A stretch of 52,170 bases of DNA, from contig CAJUJM010000046.1 in the NCBI GenBank assembly GCA_910586755.1, positions 1-52,170 on the forward strand. Reading direction: 5' to 3'. The position numbers and the translations under genes are program-made. Below the pieces are notes generated by a model. It worked only from the letters and a program-made list of their open reading frames with translations, did not search any database and had not been told where the DNA came from. The stretch is from an uncultured Lachnospiraceae bacterium. Lineage in GTDB: Bacteria > Bacillota > Clostridia > Lachnospirales > Lachnospiraceae. Positions 41,191 through 48,601 of this stretch are shown piece after piece. Within the stretch, counting starts at the first letter, position 1; every line of letters begins with the position of its first letter.

Positions 41191-42807
41191 ATGGACTATA
41201 TAAATCGAAACCGCCAGATTGCCAACAGCTTTTACAATCTGGGACTGGAAAAAGCGAATATCAGGGATCTTTCCGGAGCTGTGGAATCCCTGAAAAAGAG
41301 CCTTCATTTTGATAAGTACCAGATGGATGCCAGAAACCTTCTGGGCCTTATTTACTACGAAATGGGGGAGGTATCGGATGCCCTGGTTCAGTGGGTTATC
41401 AGTACCAACCTGCATCCGGAGGATAACCCGGCGGATCATTATCTGGATGAGATTCAGAGAAAGCCGGGCCGTCTGGAGGTTGTAGATCAAAATGTAAAAA
41501 AGTACAATCAGGCTCTCTGGTATGCCCAGCATGACAGCGATGATCTGGCAATTTTGCAGCTTACCAGAGTGGTGGAGGATAATCCTAATTTTATTAAAGC
41601 CCACCTGCTTTTGGCGGTACTTTACATGTACCATGAGGATTTTCCCAAGGCCGGCCGTTCCCTTTACCGGGTTTTGCAGATCGACAAAAATAATCCCAAG
41701 GCTCAGTGGTACATGTCCATTGTAAAGAAAAATACCGGCAAGGCAGAGGTGGAAAAACGAAAGCTGAAAAACGCCTTTTCCCATCACCAGATGCAGGATG
41801 ATGATGTGATTTTGCCTCCCACTTACAAAGAAAATACCGGCTGGCAGAGTATTTTAAACATTTTGGCAGGACTGGCGCTGGGAGGACTGGTAACCTATTT
41901 CCTCATTATGCCTCCCAGTATGCGGGCTTTGAGCAACGAACATAATGAAGAGATCATCGCATACAGCCAGAAGCTGAATCAGAAAAATCAGGAAATGGAT
42001 ATTCTCCAGGGCTCCTATGATGAGCTGCAGGCCAAGGCCGGGGAGATGGAGGCAAAGCTTACTACCATTGAAGGCGATACAAACCTTGTTGTGGCTCAGT
42101 ACCAGACGATAATCGGAATCCTTCAGGCATACCAGACTGACGACATTGTATCAATTGCCAAGCTGTATGTAAATCTGGACACTTCCCTGATTACCGATGA
42201 AAGCGTGCTGGAGATTGCAGAGACTGTGACTGGGGATATGCAGAGCAGAGGCTATCAGACTCTGGAGGATTTGGGAACATCAGCCTGGAATTCCGGACAG
42301 GAGGAAGAAGCGATAACTTATTACCAGAAGAGTCTGGAGATTAATCCGGACAATCCTTCCGCCACCTATCTTCTGGGACGGTTGTACCAGGATCAGGGGG
42401 ATACAGATAAGGCCAGAGAGTATTTCAGCAAGATTATTACCAGCTTTCCTACCAGTCCTCAGGCTTCCCAGGCCACCAGCGCTATGGCTCAGATGGGCCT
42501 GCCTGTTGCGGCAATGCCGGAAGATCCCGGAGAAGAAGGCCGGGAGCCAGTTACGCCGGAGACAGAAAGAGACACCCAGGCAGGCGAGACAGAGCCGACT
42601 GAACCAAGAACTCAAAGAGACACCAGGCAGAGGGAGACTGAGAGAGAAACCCAGAGAGAGACTCAGAGAGAAACAGAAAGGGAAACCCAGGCGCCTGAGA
42701 CGCTTCCGGCCGAGACAGAGGGCGGCCAGGAGCCGGATCCCGGCGCAGGGGAATCCCAGGGCGGAGAAACACAGCCTGAAACCGTCCCGGTAAATAACGG
42801 AGAATAA
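41191..42807 (+). CDS. Membrane-anchored TPR protein with Thr/Glu-rich tail
   Basis: A 538-aa protein. Cytoplasmic TPR units (about residues 1-190: SFYNLGLEKANIRDLSGAVESLKKSL, NLLGLIYYEMGEVSDALVQW, AHLLLAVLYMYHEDFPKAGRSLYRVL), one membrane segment (about 220-240, LNILAGLALGGLVTYFLIM), an outside coiled coil (about 250-295), another TPR block (about 355-415) and a disordered tail (about 440-538) with repeated RETERETQRE-type units. It thus places TPR domains on both sides of the membrane. A link to cell envelope or sporulation, through its position before spoIIAA, is only a suggestion. It has its own promoter and a strong terminator. Confidence 0.85.
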   Translation: MDYINRNRQIANSFYNLGLEKANIRDLSGAVESLKKSLHFDKYQMDARNLLGLIYYEMGEVSDALVQWVISTNLHPEDNPADHYLDEIQRKPGRLEVVDQNVKKYNQALWYAQHDSDDLAILQLTRVVEDNPNFIKAHLLLAVLYMYHEDFPKAGRSLYRVLQIDKNNPKAQWYMSIVKKNTGKAEVEKRKLKNAFSHHQMQDDDVILPPTYKENTGWQSILNILAGLALGGLVTYFLIMPPSMRALSNEHNEEIIAYSQKLNQKNQEMDILQGSYDELQAKAGEMEAKLTTIEGDTNLVVAQYQTIIGILQAYQTDDIVSIAKLYVNLDTSLITDESVLEIAETVTGDMQSRGYQTLEDLGTSAWNSGQEEEAITYYQKSLEINPDNPSATYLLGRLYQDQGDTDKAREYFSKIITSFPTSPQASQATSAMAQMGLPVAAMPEDPGEEGREPVTPETERDTQAGETEPTEPRTQRDTRQRETERETQRETQRETERETQAPETLPAETEGGQEPDPGAGESQGGETQPETVPVNNGE

Positions 42808-42814
42808 AGATAGA

Positions 42815-42854
42815 AAGACACTACGAAAGAAAAAAATTTCGCAGTGTCTTTTTT
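42815..42854 (+). terminator. Strong terminator after the TPR gene
   Basis: A 14-bp stem with one mismatch (42815-42828 with 42837-42850), followed by a T-run. Confidence 0.9.
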
Positions 42855-42863
42855 GTATATTTT

Positions 42864-42870
42864 TGTCGAA
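42864..42870 (+). promoter_or_regulatory. Spo0A box upstream of spoIIAA
   Basis: TGTCGAA, the exact Spo0A-binding heptamer, 34 bp before the spoIIAA start and right after the preceding terminator. The spoIIA operon is a known direct Spo0A target in Bacillus and clostridia. The -35/-10 elements (sigma-H type expected) are not clear. Confidence 0.75.
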
Positions 42871-42904
42871 ATGGTGGAACAATAAGGAAGGAGATTTTAC
42901 TAAT

Positions 42905-43243
42905 ATGGAACTGTCATTTATCTATGAAGCAAAGGAACAATGCCTGATTATCCATCTGCCAAAAGAACTGGATCATCACAATTGCCGGAACTTAAGATAC
43001 GAAACCGATTTGCTGCTGGCGGAAAATTATATTAACCGGATTCTCTTTGATTTTTCCAAAACCGAGTTTATGGATTCCTCAGGGATCGGGATTTTGCTGA
43101 ACCGGTACAAGCAGATGGAGAGAAGCGGCGGCCGGGTTGGCCTTTACGGAGCAGGCCCTCAGGTTCACCGGATCCTTACGGCAGCGGGAATTGCCAAACT
43201 GGTTCCAAGCTACAACAGTAAAGAGGCCGCGCTGGTTGGCTAG
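42905..43243 (+). CDS. spoIIAA: Anti-sigma F factor antagonist SpoIIAA
   Basis: A 112-aa STAS-domain protein that frees sigma F from SpoIIAB in the forespore. The phosphorylatable Ser is in FMDSSGIGILLNRY (about residue 57). An N-terminal extension in the same frame exists, but the ATG at 42905 has an AAGGAGA site. First gene of the spoIIA operon; a 12-nt gap to spoIIAB. Confidence 0.96.
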   Translation: MELSFIYEAKEQCLIIHLPKELDHHNCRNLRYETDLLLAENYINRILFDFSKTEFMDSSGIGILLNRYKQMERSGGRVGLYGAGPQVHRILTAAGIAKLVPSYNSKEAALVG

Positions 43244-43255
43244 AAAGGGGAGTAT

Positions 43256-43690
43256 ATGGAAGAGAGAAAAGATGTGGAGAGGGTAAAAATCCAAATAGAC
43301 AGTTTATCCCGAAATGAGGAATTTGCCCGGGTTATGGCAGCGGTTTTTATGAGTCGGATGAATCCTACCCTGGAGGAGATAGATGATGTAAAAACCGCAG
43401 TTTCCGAGGCGGTGACCAATGCGATTATCCATGGCTATCAGGGGGGCCCCGGTATTATTTACATAGAAGCGGAGATCAAAGAGAACCTTTTGACTCTTTC
43501 CATTAAAGATGAAGGAGTGGGGATTTCCAATTTGAAAAAGGCTATGGAACCTATGTATACCACAGATACCAGCGGAGAGAGGTCTGGGATGGGATTTTCC
43601 TTTATGGAGGCCTTTATGGATCAGGTAGAGGTGGAGACAGAGCCTGGGCAGGGGACCAAGGTAACCATGAAGAAGCGCATAGGCGGGTGA
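43256..43690 (+). CDS. spoIIAB: Anti-sigma F factor/kinase SpoIIAB
   Basis: A 144-aa GHKL-fold serine kinase and anti-sigma factor that holds sigma F inactive and phosphorylates SpoIIAA. N box AVSEAVTNAIIHGY (about residues 48-61), G1 box DEGVGI (about 104-109), G2 SGERSGMGFSFMEAFMD (about 120). The start has an AGGGGAG site; sigF follows after 4 nt. Confidence 0.96.
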   Translation: MEERKDVERVKIQIDSLSRNEEFARVMAAVFMSRMNPTLEEIDDVKTAVSEAVTNAIIHGYQGGPGIIYIEAEIKENLLTLSIKDEGVGISNLKKAMEPMYTTDTSGERSGMGFSFMEAFMDQVEVETEPGQGTKVTMKKRIGG

Positions 43691-43694
43691 AAAC

Positions 43695-44408
43695 ATGGAT
43701 GAGACAATGAGATTAATCCGGGAGGCTCACGCAGGGGATAAAGAGGCCAGAGACAGACTGGTTATGGAAAACGTAGGATTAATCTGGAGCATTGTGCGCC
43801 GGTTTTCCGGCAGAGGTCATGAGCTGGAAGACTTATTTCAAATCGGAAGCATTGGACTGATAAAGGCGATTGATAAATTTGATCCTGCCTTTGAGGTTCG
43901 GTTTTCCACGTATGCGGTTCCTATGATTACAGGAGAAATTAAACGGTTTTTAAGAGATGACGGAATGATTAAGGTGAGCCGATCCTTAAAGGAGATGAGT
44001 GCAAAGATCCAGGCGGCCAGAGAGGATATGACCTACAGCCTGGGCAGAGAGCCTACTCTGGATGAAATTGCCGGGAAGCTTCAGGTCAGCAGAGAGGAGG
44101 TGGCGGCATCGTTAGAAGCAGGAGCGGAAATCGAATCCCTGTACCGGCCGGTAGGAGATTTGGGAGAGAGCAGCTCCTGCCTTCTGGACAAGCTGGAGGA
44201 GGAAACTAACGCTCAGGAGAAGCTGTTAGACAGGATGATACTGGAAAAGCTGCTGGACGGCCTTAACGAACAGGAAAAGGATATAATTCTCCGCCGCTAT
44301 TATTACAACCAGACTCAGACAGAAATTGCCCAGGTATTAAACATCTCCCAGGTACAGGTATCCCGGCTGGAAAAACGGATATTAAAAAAAATGCGGGAAC
44401 GGCTTTAG
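43695..44408 (+). CDS. sigF: Forespore sigma factor SigF
   Basis: A 237-aa sigma factor, first compartment-specific regulator of sporulation. Region 2 contains LEDLFQIGSIGLIKAIDKFDPAFEVRFSTYAVPMITGEIKRFLRDDG. Region 4 HTH is TQTEIAQVLNISQVQVSRLEKRILKKM. It should drive spoVA genes and sigG. Together with spoIIAA and spoIIAB it forms the standard tricistronic operon; a small membrane ORF follows. Confidence 0.96.
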   Translation: MDETMRLIREAHAGDKEARDRLVMENVGLIWSIVRRFSGRGHELEDLFQIGSIGLIKAIDKFDPAFEVRFSTYAVPMITGEIKRFLRDDGMIKVSRSLKEMSAKIQAAREDMTYSLGREPTLDEIAGKLQVSREEVAASLEAGAEIESLYRPVGDLGESSSCLLDKLEEETNAQEKLLDRMILEKLLDGLNEQEKDIILRRYYYNQTQTEIAQVLNISQVQVSRLEKRILKKMRERL

Positions 44409-44481
44409 AATCTCATACATAAAATTGCTTTTTTGGGAAATCCTATCGATAACCAACATCAGAGGAAAGGATGTGACCCAA

Positions 44482-44640
44482 ATGGATGCGGTTAAATATG
44501 TATTGGGGATTCTGGTGCTCATCTTATGCGTTGGGCTGATTGGGACGGCGGTTTGGTACTGTATGTTCCAGCTTCCGGATCAGGCGTTTCCCCAGGGAAC
44601 TTTGGTCTTTCAGTCTATGCCCGGAGGGCGGCTTTTATGA
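44482..44640 (+). CDS. Small single-pass membrane protein between sigF and spoVAA
   Basis: A 52-aa protein with one membrane segment (VKYVLGILVLILCVGLIGTAVWYCMF, residues about 4-29) and a short outside tail. The stop overlaps the spoVAA ATG (ATGA), so it is translationally coupled to spoVAA. An in-frame GTG three codons upstream is an alternative start. Not part of the Bacillus spoVA operon; I do not know a family name for it. Confidence 0.65.
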   Translation: MDAVKYVLGILVLILCVGLIGTAVWYCMFQLPDQAFPQGTLVFQSMPGGRLL

Positions 44641-45269
44641 GCGCGGCTCCTACTCTTTACCTGAATATCCGTCAAATTTCCGAGGTTCATCACAAAGATG
44701 TGGTCCTTAAAGATGTGGCGGATATTTACTGCGACAATCCGGCTTTGCAAAACAAGTGCAGCAGCCTGAAAATCAAAAAAATTCCCAAGGATAATCCAAA
44801 GCGCTATATCGAAAGCGTTATGCCGGTGCTGGAAAAGCTTCAAAAGCTGGACAACAGCCTCCAGATTAACAATGTGGGGGAAACGGATTTTATCATTGAC
44901 TACCAGCCCCCCAAAAAGCCAGGCTGGGTTTGGCAGTGGACAAAGACCATTTTTGTGTGCGCTATCTGTTTTTGCGGGGCAGCCTTTGCCATTATGACCT
45001 TTAACAACGATGTCAGTGTTTCTTCTGTATTTGGAGAGATTTACCTTTTGATTATGGGCAGGGAAGCATCAGGCTTTACGGTTCTGGAAGGTTCTTACTC
45101 CGTTGGCCTGGCATTGGGGATTCTGGTCTTTTTCAATCATTTTTCAAAATGGAAGCTGAATACGGATCCCACGCCTCTGGAAGTGGAGATGCGTACTTAT
45201 GAGGATAACATCAGCAAAACCCTGATCCAAAACGCAGAGAGAAAGGAGCAGGATATTGATGTTCATTAG
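44637..45269 (+). CDS. spoVAA: Stage V sporulation protein AA
   Basis: A 210-aa membrane protein of the SpoVA channel that loads dipicolinic acid into spores. The N-terminal soluble part (about 1-105) starts TLYLNIRQISEVHHKDVVLKDVADIYC, typical of SpoVAA. Two membrane segments at about 112-130 and 157-180 follow. The chosen ATG at 44637 has a GGAGGG site. It overlaps spoVAB by 11 nt. Confidence 0.92.
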   Translation: MSAAPTLYLNIRQISEVHHKDVVLKDVADIYCDNPALQNKCSSLKIKKIPKDNPKRYIESVMPVLEKLQKLDNSLQINNVGETDFIIDYQPPKKPGWVWQWTKTIFVCAICFCGAAFAIMTFNNDVSVSSVFGEIYLLIMGREASGFTVLEGSYSVGLALGILVFFNHFSKWKLNTDPTPLEVEMRTYEDNISKTLIQNAERKEQDIDVH

Positions 45270-45738
45270 GACGCTTTTTCTGGCAATTATCGGCCTGGCA
45301 GCAGGAGGCATTATAGCGGCAGGGGTTTTTGCGTTTTTGGCAATCATTGGAGTATTTCCAAGACTTATCGGAAAAACCAGAACCTGGGAGCACATTCTCC
45401 TTTATGAAACGATTATTATTTTAGGAGGAACTTTAGGGAATGTGATGGATCTATATGAATTCCCCATCCCCATTGCCCGGGGGATCGCCGCCATTTTAGG
45501 TCCTTATGCAGGAAATCTGGCAGGAGGTGCAGCGACAGGAATAATCGGAATTTCTATCGGAATTTTTGTCGGCTGTCTGGTGATGTCTTTAGCGGAAACG
45601 TTGCAGGCCCTTCCGGTAATTTCCAGGAGAATCCATCTGGCAGTAGGCCTTCAATACCTGATTTTATCCATTGCATTGGGAAAAATGACAGGCGCTTTTC
45701 TCTATTTCCTTAGGGGAATGGGAGAAAGAATCAGTTAG
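45259..45738 (+). CDS. spoVAB: Stage V sporulation protein AB
   Basis: A 159-aa integral membrane protein with about five membrane segments. Family-like features are GGIIAAGVFAFLAIIGVFPRLIGKT (about 16-40) and YETIIILGGTLGN. The ATG at 45259 lies 10 nt after AAAGGAG; the TTG just before it is less likely. It is cotranscribed with spoVAA and spoVAC. Confidence 0.92.
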   Translation: MFIRTLFLAIIGLAAGGIIAAGVFAFLAIIGVFPRLIGKTRTWEHILLYETIIILGGTLGNVMDLYEFPIPIARGIAAILGPYAGNLAGGAATGIIGISIGIFVGCLVMSLAETLQALPVISRRIHLAVGLQYLILSIALGKMTGAFLYFLRGMGERIS

Positions 45739-45762
45739 CAAAGAGACTAGGAGGACTGGAAA

Positions 45763-46215
45763 ATGGAAGTAAATAAAAAAGCGTATGATGCCTATGTGAA
45801 GCAGGTAACCCCAACTAATTCCCTGCCTTTGGATATGGCTAAGGCCTTTGTGGCAGGAGGAATTATCTGCACCATAGGCCAGGGGCTTACCAACCTGTTT
45901 TTGTCAAGAGGTCTGGAAAAAGATGCGGCTGCAGCGTGGACTCTTCTGTGCCTAATCGGTGCCAGCGTAATCCTCACCGGCCTTAACATCTACCCCAAGA
46001 TTGTCAAACACGGAGGCGCCGGCGCCCTGGTGCCCATTACTGGTTTTGCCAACTCTGTGGTGGCGCCGGCGATTGAGTTTAAAACAGAGGGCCAGGTGTT
46101 TGGAATTGGCGTCAAAATATTCACTATCGCCGGACCGGTGATTTTGTTTGGAACTCTGGCCAGCTGGGTGCTGGGGTTGATTTATTGGATTGGAGGGGTG
46201 ATGGGGGTTATTTAG
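45763..46215 (+). CDS. spoVAC: Stage V sporulation protein AC
   Basis: A 150-aa membrane protein, the mechanosensitive-type channel component of the SpoVA complex. KAFVAGGIICTIGQGLTNLF (about 28-47) and GAGALVPITGFANSVVAPAIEFKTEGQVFGIGVKIFTIAGPVILFG (about 84-130) are diagnostic. The length is normal, so the gene is intact. SpoVAD and SpoVAE normally follow; here a terminator does. Confidence 0.95.
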   Translation: MEVNKKAYDAYVKQVTPTNSLPLDMAKAFVAGGIICTIGQGLTNLFLSRGLEKDAAAAWTLLCLIGASVILTGLNIYPKIVKHGGAGALVPITGFANSVVAPAIEFKTEGQVFGIGVKIFTIAGPVILFGTLASWVLGLIYWIGGVMGVI

Positions 46216-46242
46216 CAATTATTCACTGGAAAACAAAATGTA

Positions 46243-46294
46243 GGCAGAATGATGGAAGAAAATAATCTTTCACTATTCTGCCGTTTTTGTTTTT
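46243..46294 (+). terminator. Strong terminator after spoVAC
   Basis: A 17-bp stem with G-T pairs (46243-46259 with 46266-46282) and a run of GTTTTTGTTTTT. It closes the spoIIA/spoVA block. Confidence 0.9.
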
Positions 46295-46604
46295 GTGTAA
46301 CGTAGTTTGTATAAAGAATGGAAACTGAAATTACAATACAGATGAAATGAACACACTATAGGAGTGTGTGGGGATACATGTGAATAAGGAACGTTTGTTC
46401 TTGCTATTAATATGTTATTATGCTAAAATCATAAACATCATAAATAACGTGGGGAGAGAATTATATTATTTTGGATAGTCCATAAATAGTTACCACGTTG
46501 AATTTTTCTATTATATATTTCTGATAAATATTTATAGACTGATTATAGGAATAAGGATAATTTTGCGAGAAGACAAATTGCAGGTAAGGGAGAAGAGGGA
46601 TTTT
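46295..46604. other. AT-rich intergenic region upstream of DUF3990 module 3
   Basis: No gene seen. It contains a CACACT/AGTGTG hairpin (about 46351-46366) and a 7-bp inverted repeat AACGTGG (about 46446) / CCACGTT (about 46493) that brackets an AT-rich stretch and may be an operator. This marks the shift to lower GC content that continues to the window end. Confidence 0.5.
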
Positions 46605-46817
46605 ATGTCGGAAAAAAGGCTAAATAATACAATATTTTTAATGTATCTTGTGACAGAAAACTATCGTAAAAAATACGGTCTGTCCAGACAGGAATATTTG
46701 CAGTTGGATAAGAAATATAAAATTTTAAATTATATTTCAGAGTGTCCGGATGTTTTTGATAGTATGACAGCGATGGAAATGGTGGAAGAGGTGGATCAAT
46801 ATGTATCAGAATTTTAA
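46605..46817 (+). CDS. DUF3791-type small protein, putative antitoxin (module 3)
   Basis: A 70-aa protein of the DUF3791 type: FLMYLVTENYRKKYGLSRQEYLQLDKKYKILNYISECPDVFDSM (about residues 10-53) is the family core. DUF3791 genes are commonly next to DUF3990 genes. The ATG at 46605 has an AGAGGG site. It overlaps the toxin gene by 17 nt. Predicted role: neutralising partner or autoregulator. Confidence 0.8.
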   Translation: MSEKRLNNTIFLMYLVTENYRKKYGLSRQEYLQLDKKYKILNYISECPDVFDSMTAMEMVEEVDQYVSEF

Positions 46818-47352
46818 ATATATCTTATATCATGGAACAATCGCCGCCATTGAGAAAATTGATATAAGTCAGGGAAAAGGAAGGAAAGATTTTGGAAAAG
46901 GGTTTTATATGGCCGTTTCCCGCAGCCAAGCAATAGGCATGATGCATAAAAAGTACAAAGAGGCAGTCAGGCGGAGCAGAAATAAAAGAGCCTCTGATTT
47001 TACAGAACATCTTTATCAAATTGAATTGGATTCCTTGGCAGTAAAAACCTTGAATATAAAATTTTTTGAACAGGCAGATGAGGACTGGCTGGATTTTGTT
47101 CTCATGTGCAGAGAAAAGGGAGGAACATCGCATCATTGTGATATGGTAATTGGGCCGACAGCGGATGATGATACCATGTTGTGTCTGAAAACATATTGGG
47201 ATGGCCTGTATGGAGCAGTTGGTTCTTCTGAAGCAAAAAGGATTCTTCTGAACAATTTGGAGACAGAAAATTTAGGAATCCAGTATTTTATTGGGAAACA
47301 GGAAGTTGTGGATCATGTAATAAAGAGTATGAAGGAAGTGGATTGGAGATGA
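46801..47352 (+). CDS. DUF3990 protein, ADP-ribosyltransferase-like putative toxin (module 3)
   Basis: A 183-aa DUF3990 protein. Motifs: LYHGTI (residues about 9-14), RKDFGKGFYMAVSRSQAIGMM (about 28-48), CDMVIGPTADDDTMLCLKTYWDG (about 113-135) and IQYFIGKQEVVDHV near the end. The module has a small gene on either side (46605 and 47357), with a 17-nt overlap upstream and a 4-nt gap downstream. It differs from modules 1 and 2 in both partner types. A basic insertion (HKKYKEAVRRSRNKR, about 49-63) may contact nucleic acid; that is speculative. Confidence 0.8.
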   Translation: MYQNFKYILYHGTIAAIEKIDISQGKGRKDFGKGFYMAVSRSQAIGMMHKKYKEAVRRSRNKRASDFTEHLYQIELDSLAVKTLNIKFFEQADEDWLDFVLMCREKGGTSHHCDMVIGPTADDDTMLCLKTYWDGLYGAVGSSEAKRILLNNLETENLGIQYFIGKQEVVDHVIKSMKEVDWR

Positions 47353-47356
47353 TATT

Positions 47357-47605
47357 GTGAAGGAGACTAAGATTGAAACGACAATCGGTCTATGTGTAGT
47401 TGCACTAAGTAAATTTTTAATGATGAAGTATAGTATGTCAGAAGAAGAAGCGTACCAGCGGCTTATGGAGATGGAATTATACGAACTGTTGCTGGATGCA
47501 GACACCCGGCTTTATTTGGAACCAAATGAGTTTCTGATCCAGTGCTGTGAGATGGAATGTGATAAGGGGAAAGAGGCATTGTATAGATTTATAAATGCGG
47601 ATTAA
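47357..47605 (+). CDS. Second small partner protein, DUF3791-like (module 3)
   Basis: An 82-aa protein with GTG start, 4 nt after the DUF3990 stop. IGLCVVALSKFLMMKYSMSEEEAYQRLMEMELYELLLDADTRLYLEP resembles DUF3791 in its helix pattern, but the C terminus (FLIQCCEMECDKGKEALYRFIN) is different. Together with the upstream small gene it makes a three-gene unit. Confidence 0.7.
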   Translation: MKETKIETTIGLCVVALSKFLMMKYSMSEEEAYQRLMEMELYELLLDADTRLYLEPNEFLIQCCEMECDKGKEALYRFINAD

Positions 47606-47688
47606 ATGTAGAGGGAAAAATAAATTTTTTTGGTTGGTACTGGGGCAACCACTGGGATGATTTGGAAGGAGAAATTGGAGGGGTTGAA

Positions 47689-47763
47689 ATGAGTTCTTAT
47701 CGTCAGGTGAAAGAGGATAGAGGTGTGGAAAGGGGAATTGAAAAGGGAATTTTGGTATATTGA
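47689..47763 (+). pseudogene. Possible remnant of an Rpn/transposase-type C terminus
   Basis: A 24-codon open frame reading EDRGVERGIEKGI, the repeating GIEKGI style seen at the ends of Rpn (PD-(D/E)XK) transposase-nuclease proteins. In-frame upstream sequence (about 47626 on) is also open. Too short for a firm call. Confidence 0.3.
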
Positions 47764-47827
47764 ATATTTTATCATTTTGCTTTTTGTATAGACATGTGCC
47801 CCAAATTTGTTTAGTTGATTTTATGAA

Positions 47828-47866
47828 CAGGCTGATGGATGTAAAGATTCATTAGCCTGCTTTTTT
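47828..47866 (+). terminator. Orphan terminator
   Basis: A 10-bp stem with one G-T pair (47828-47837 with 47850-47859) then CTTTTTT. No gene directly precedes it. Confidence 0.75.
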
Positions 47867-47894
47867 GATGCTTGAAAATGTAGAGGGATTTCTA

Positions 47895-48011
47895 ATGGAG
47901 AGATTATTTTGTATTTTATGTATAGAAAATGATAGGAAGAACTGGTATATAGAAGAAAATTTTAATCCAGAGATGTCCATAGCGACCTGGCACAAAATAG
48001 TCAGGAGTTAA
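47895..48011 (+). CDS. Possible small ORF (38 aa) or 5' fragment
   Basis: An ATG at 47895 follows an AGAGGG site at 9 nt. The product MERLFCILCIENDRK... through NPEMSIATWHKIVRS is rich in charged and aromatic residues and looks like real coding sequence, but it ends abruptly. Probably the start of a once longer gene. I do not recognise it. Confidence 0.35.
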   Translation: MERLFCILCIENDRKNWYIEENFNPEMSIATWHKIVRS

Positions 48012-48050
48012 AAAGCGTCTGGGTAAAGCAGATTTAACAATATTAGTGGA

Positions 48051-48081
48051 GAGCTCATCAGTGAATGGCGGGCTCTTTTTT
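48051..48081 (+). terminator. Orphan terminator
   Basis: GAGCTC (48051-48056) pairs with GGGCTC (48070-48075), followed by T6. Confidence 0.65.
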
Positions 48082-48104
48082 AACAGAAATCCAGATAGTA
48101 ATTA

Positions 48105-48133
48105 TTGTGGGAATAGTGAATTGGCTGTATAAT
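48105..48133 (+). promoter_or_regulatory. Promoter of the 138-aa hypothetical gene
   Basis: TTGTGG at 48105-48110, 17-bp spacer, TATAAT at 48128-48133. Confidence 0.75.
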
Positions 48134-48184
48134 AGGTCTAAGAGATCTTATCTCAAAGTCAGATGATTAGTCGGAGGGATTGGA

Positions 48185-48601
48185 ATGAATTTTTTTGATA
48201 TGTGTTATGAATTATTTATACAGACGTCCAAATACCATGAATTGGGTAAAGATGTTCTGAATTACAATAAAGTCATAAATTATATGAATAATTTTTATGG
48301 TGTGGACCGGAAAGAGATTGAAAAATTTATAGTTGATGTCCGTATGGATAATCCGATTTATTCAGCAATACAGCAGATGGTAGAGGTTATAACAAACAAT
48401 GCGCCTTTGAGACGGTTAGAAGAGCTTTATCCAAATGAACTATATAACGAATTACGTGGAGAACTATATAATGTTGTTTTAAAAGGCGCATATGACAGCG
48501 TCAAATTATTGAATGAATTAACTGTGGATGAGGAATTAGAGCTTTCTAAAAGATTTGCAAATGGAGACAGCAGTATTTTTACGCAATACAAGTCAATATG
48601 A
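48185..48601 (+). CDS. Hypothetical protein, all-helical
   Basis: A 138-aa protein that I do not recognise. Mostly helical, no membrane segment: NKVINYMNNFYGVDRKEIEKFIVDVRMDNPIYSAIQQMVEVITNNAPLRRLEELYPNELYNELRGELYNV. It has its own promoter and a CGGAGGGA site at the start. Lower GC than the core genes, so it probably belongs to the accessory region. An immunity or phage-related role is possible but not shown. Confidence 0.6.
   Translation: MNFFDMCYELFIQTSKYHELGKDVLNYNKVINYMNNFYGVDRKEIEKFIVDVRMDNPIYSAIQQMVEVITNNAPLRRLEELYPNELYNELRGELYNVVLKGAYDSVKLLNELTVDEELELSKRFANGDSSIFTQYKSI

Larger units (their letters stand above)
47606..48184. other. Degraded intergenic stretch
   Basis: No full gene. 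It holds two hairpins with T-runs whose genes are not recognisable (47828-47866 and 48051-48081), a tiny frame 47689-47763 and a 38-codon frame 47895-48011. It looks like the remains of deleted genes. Confidence 0.6.
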
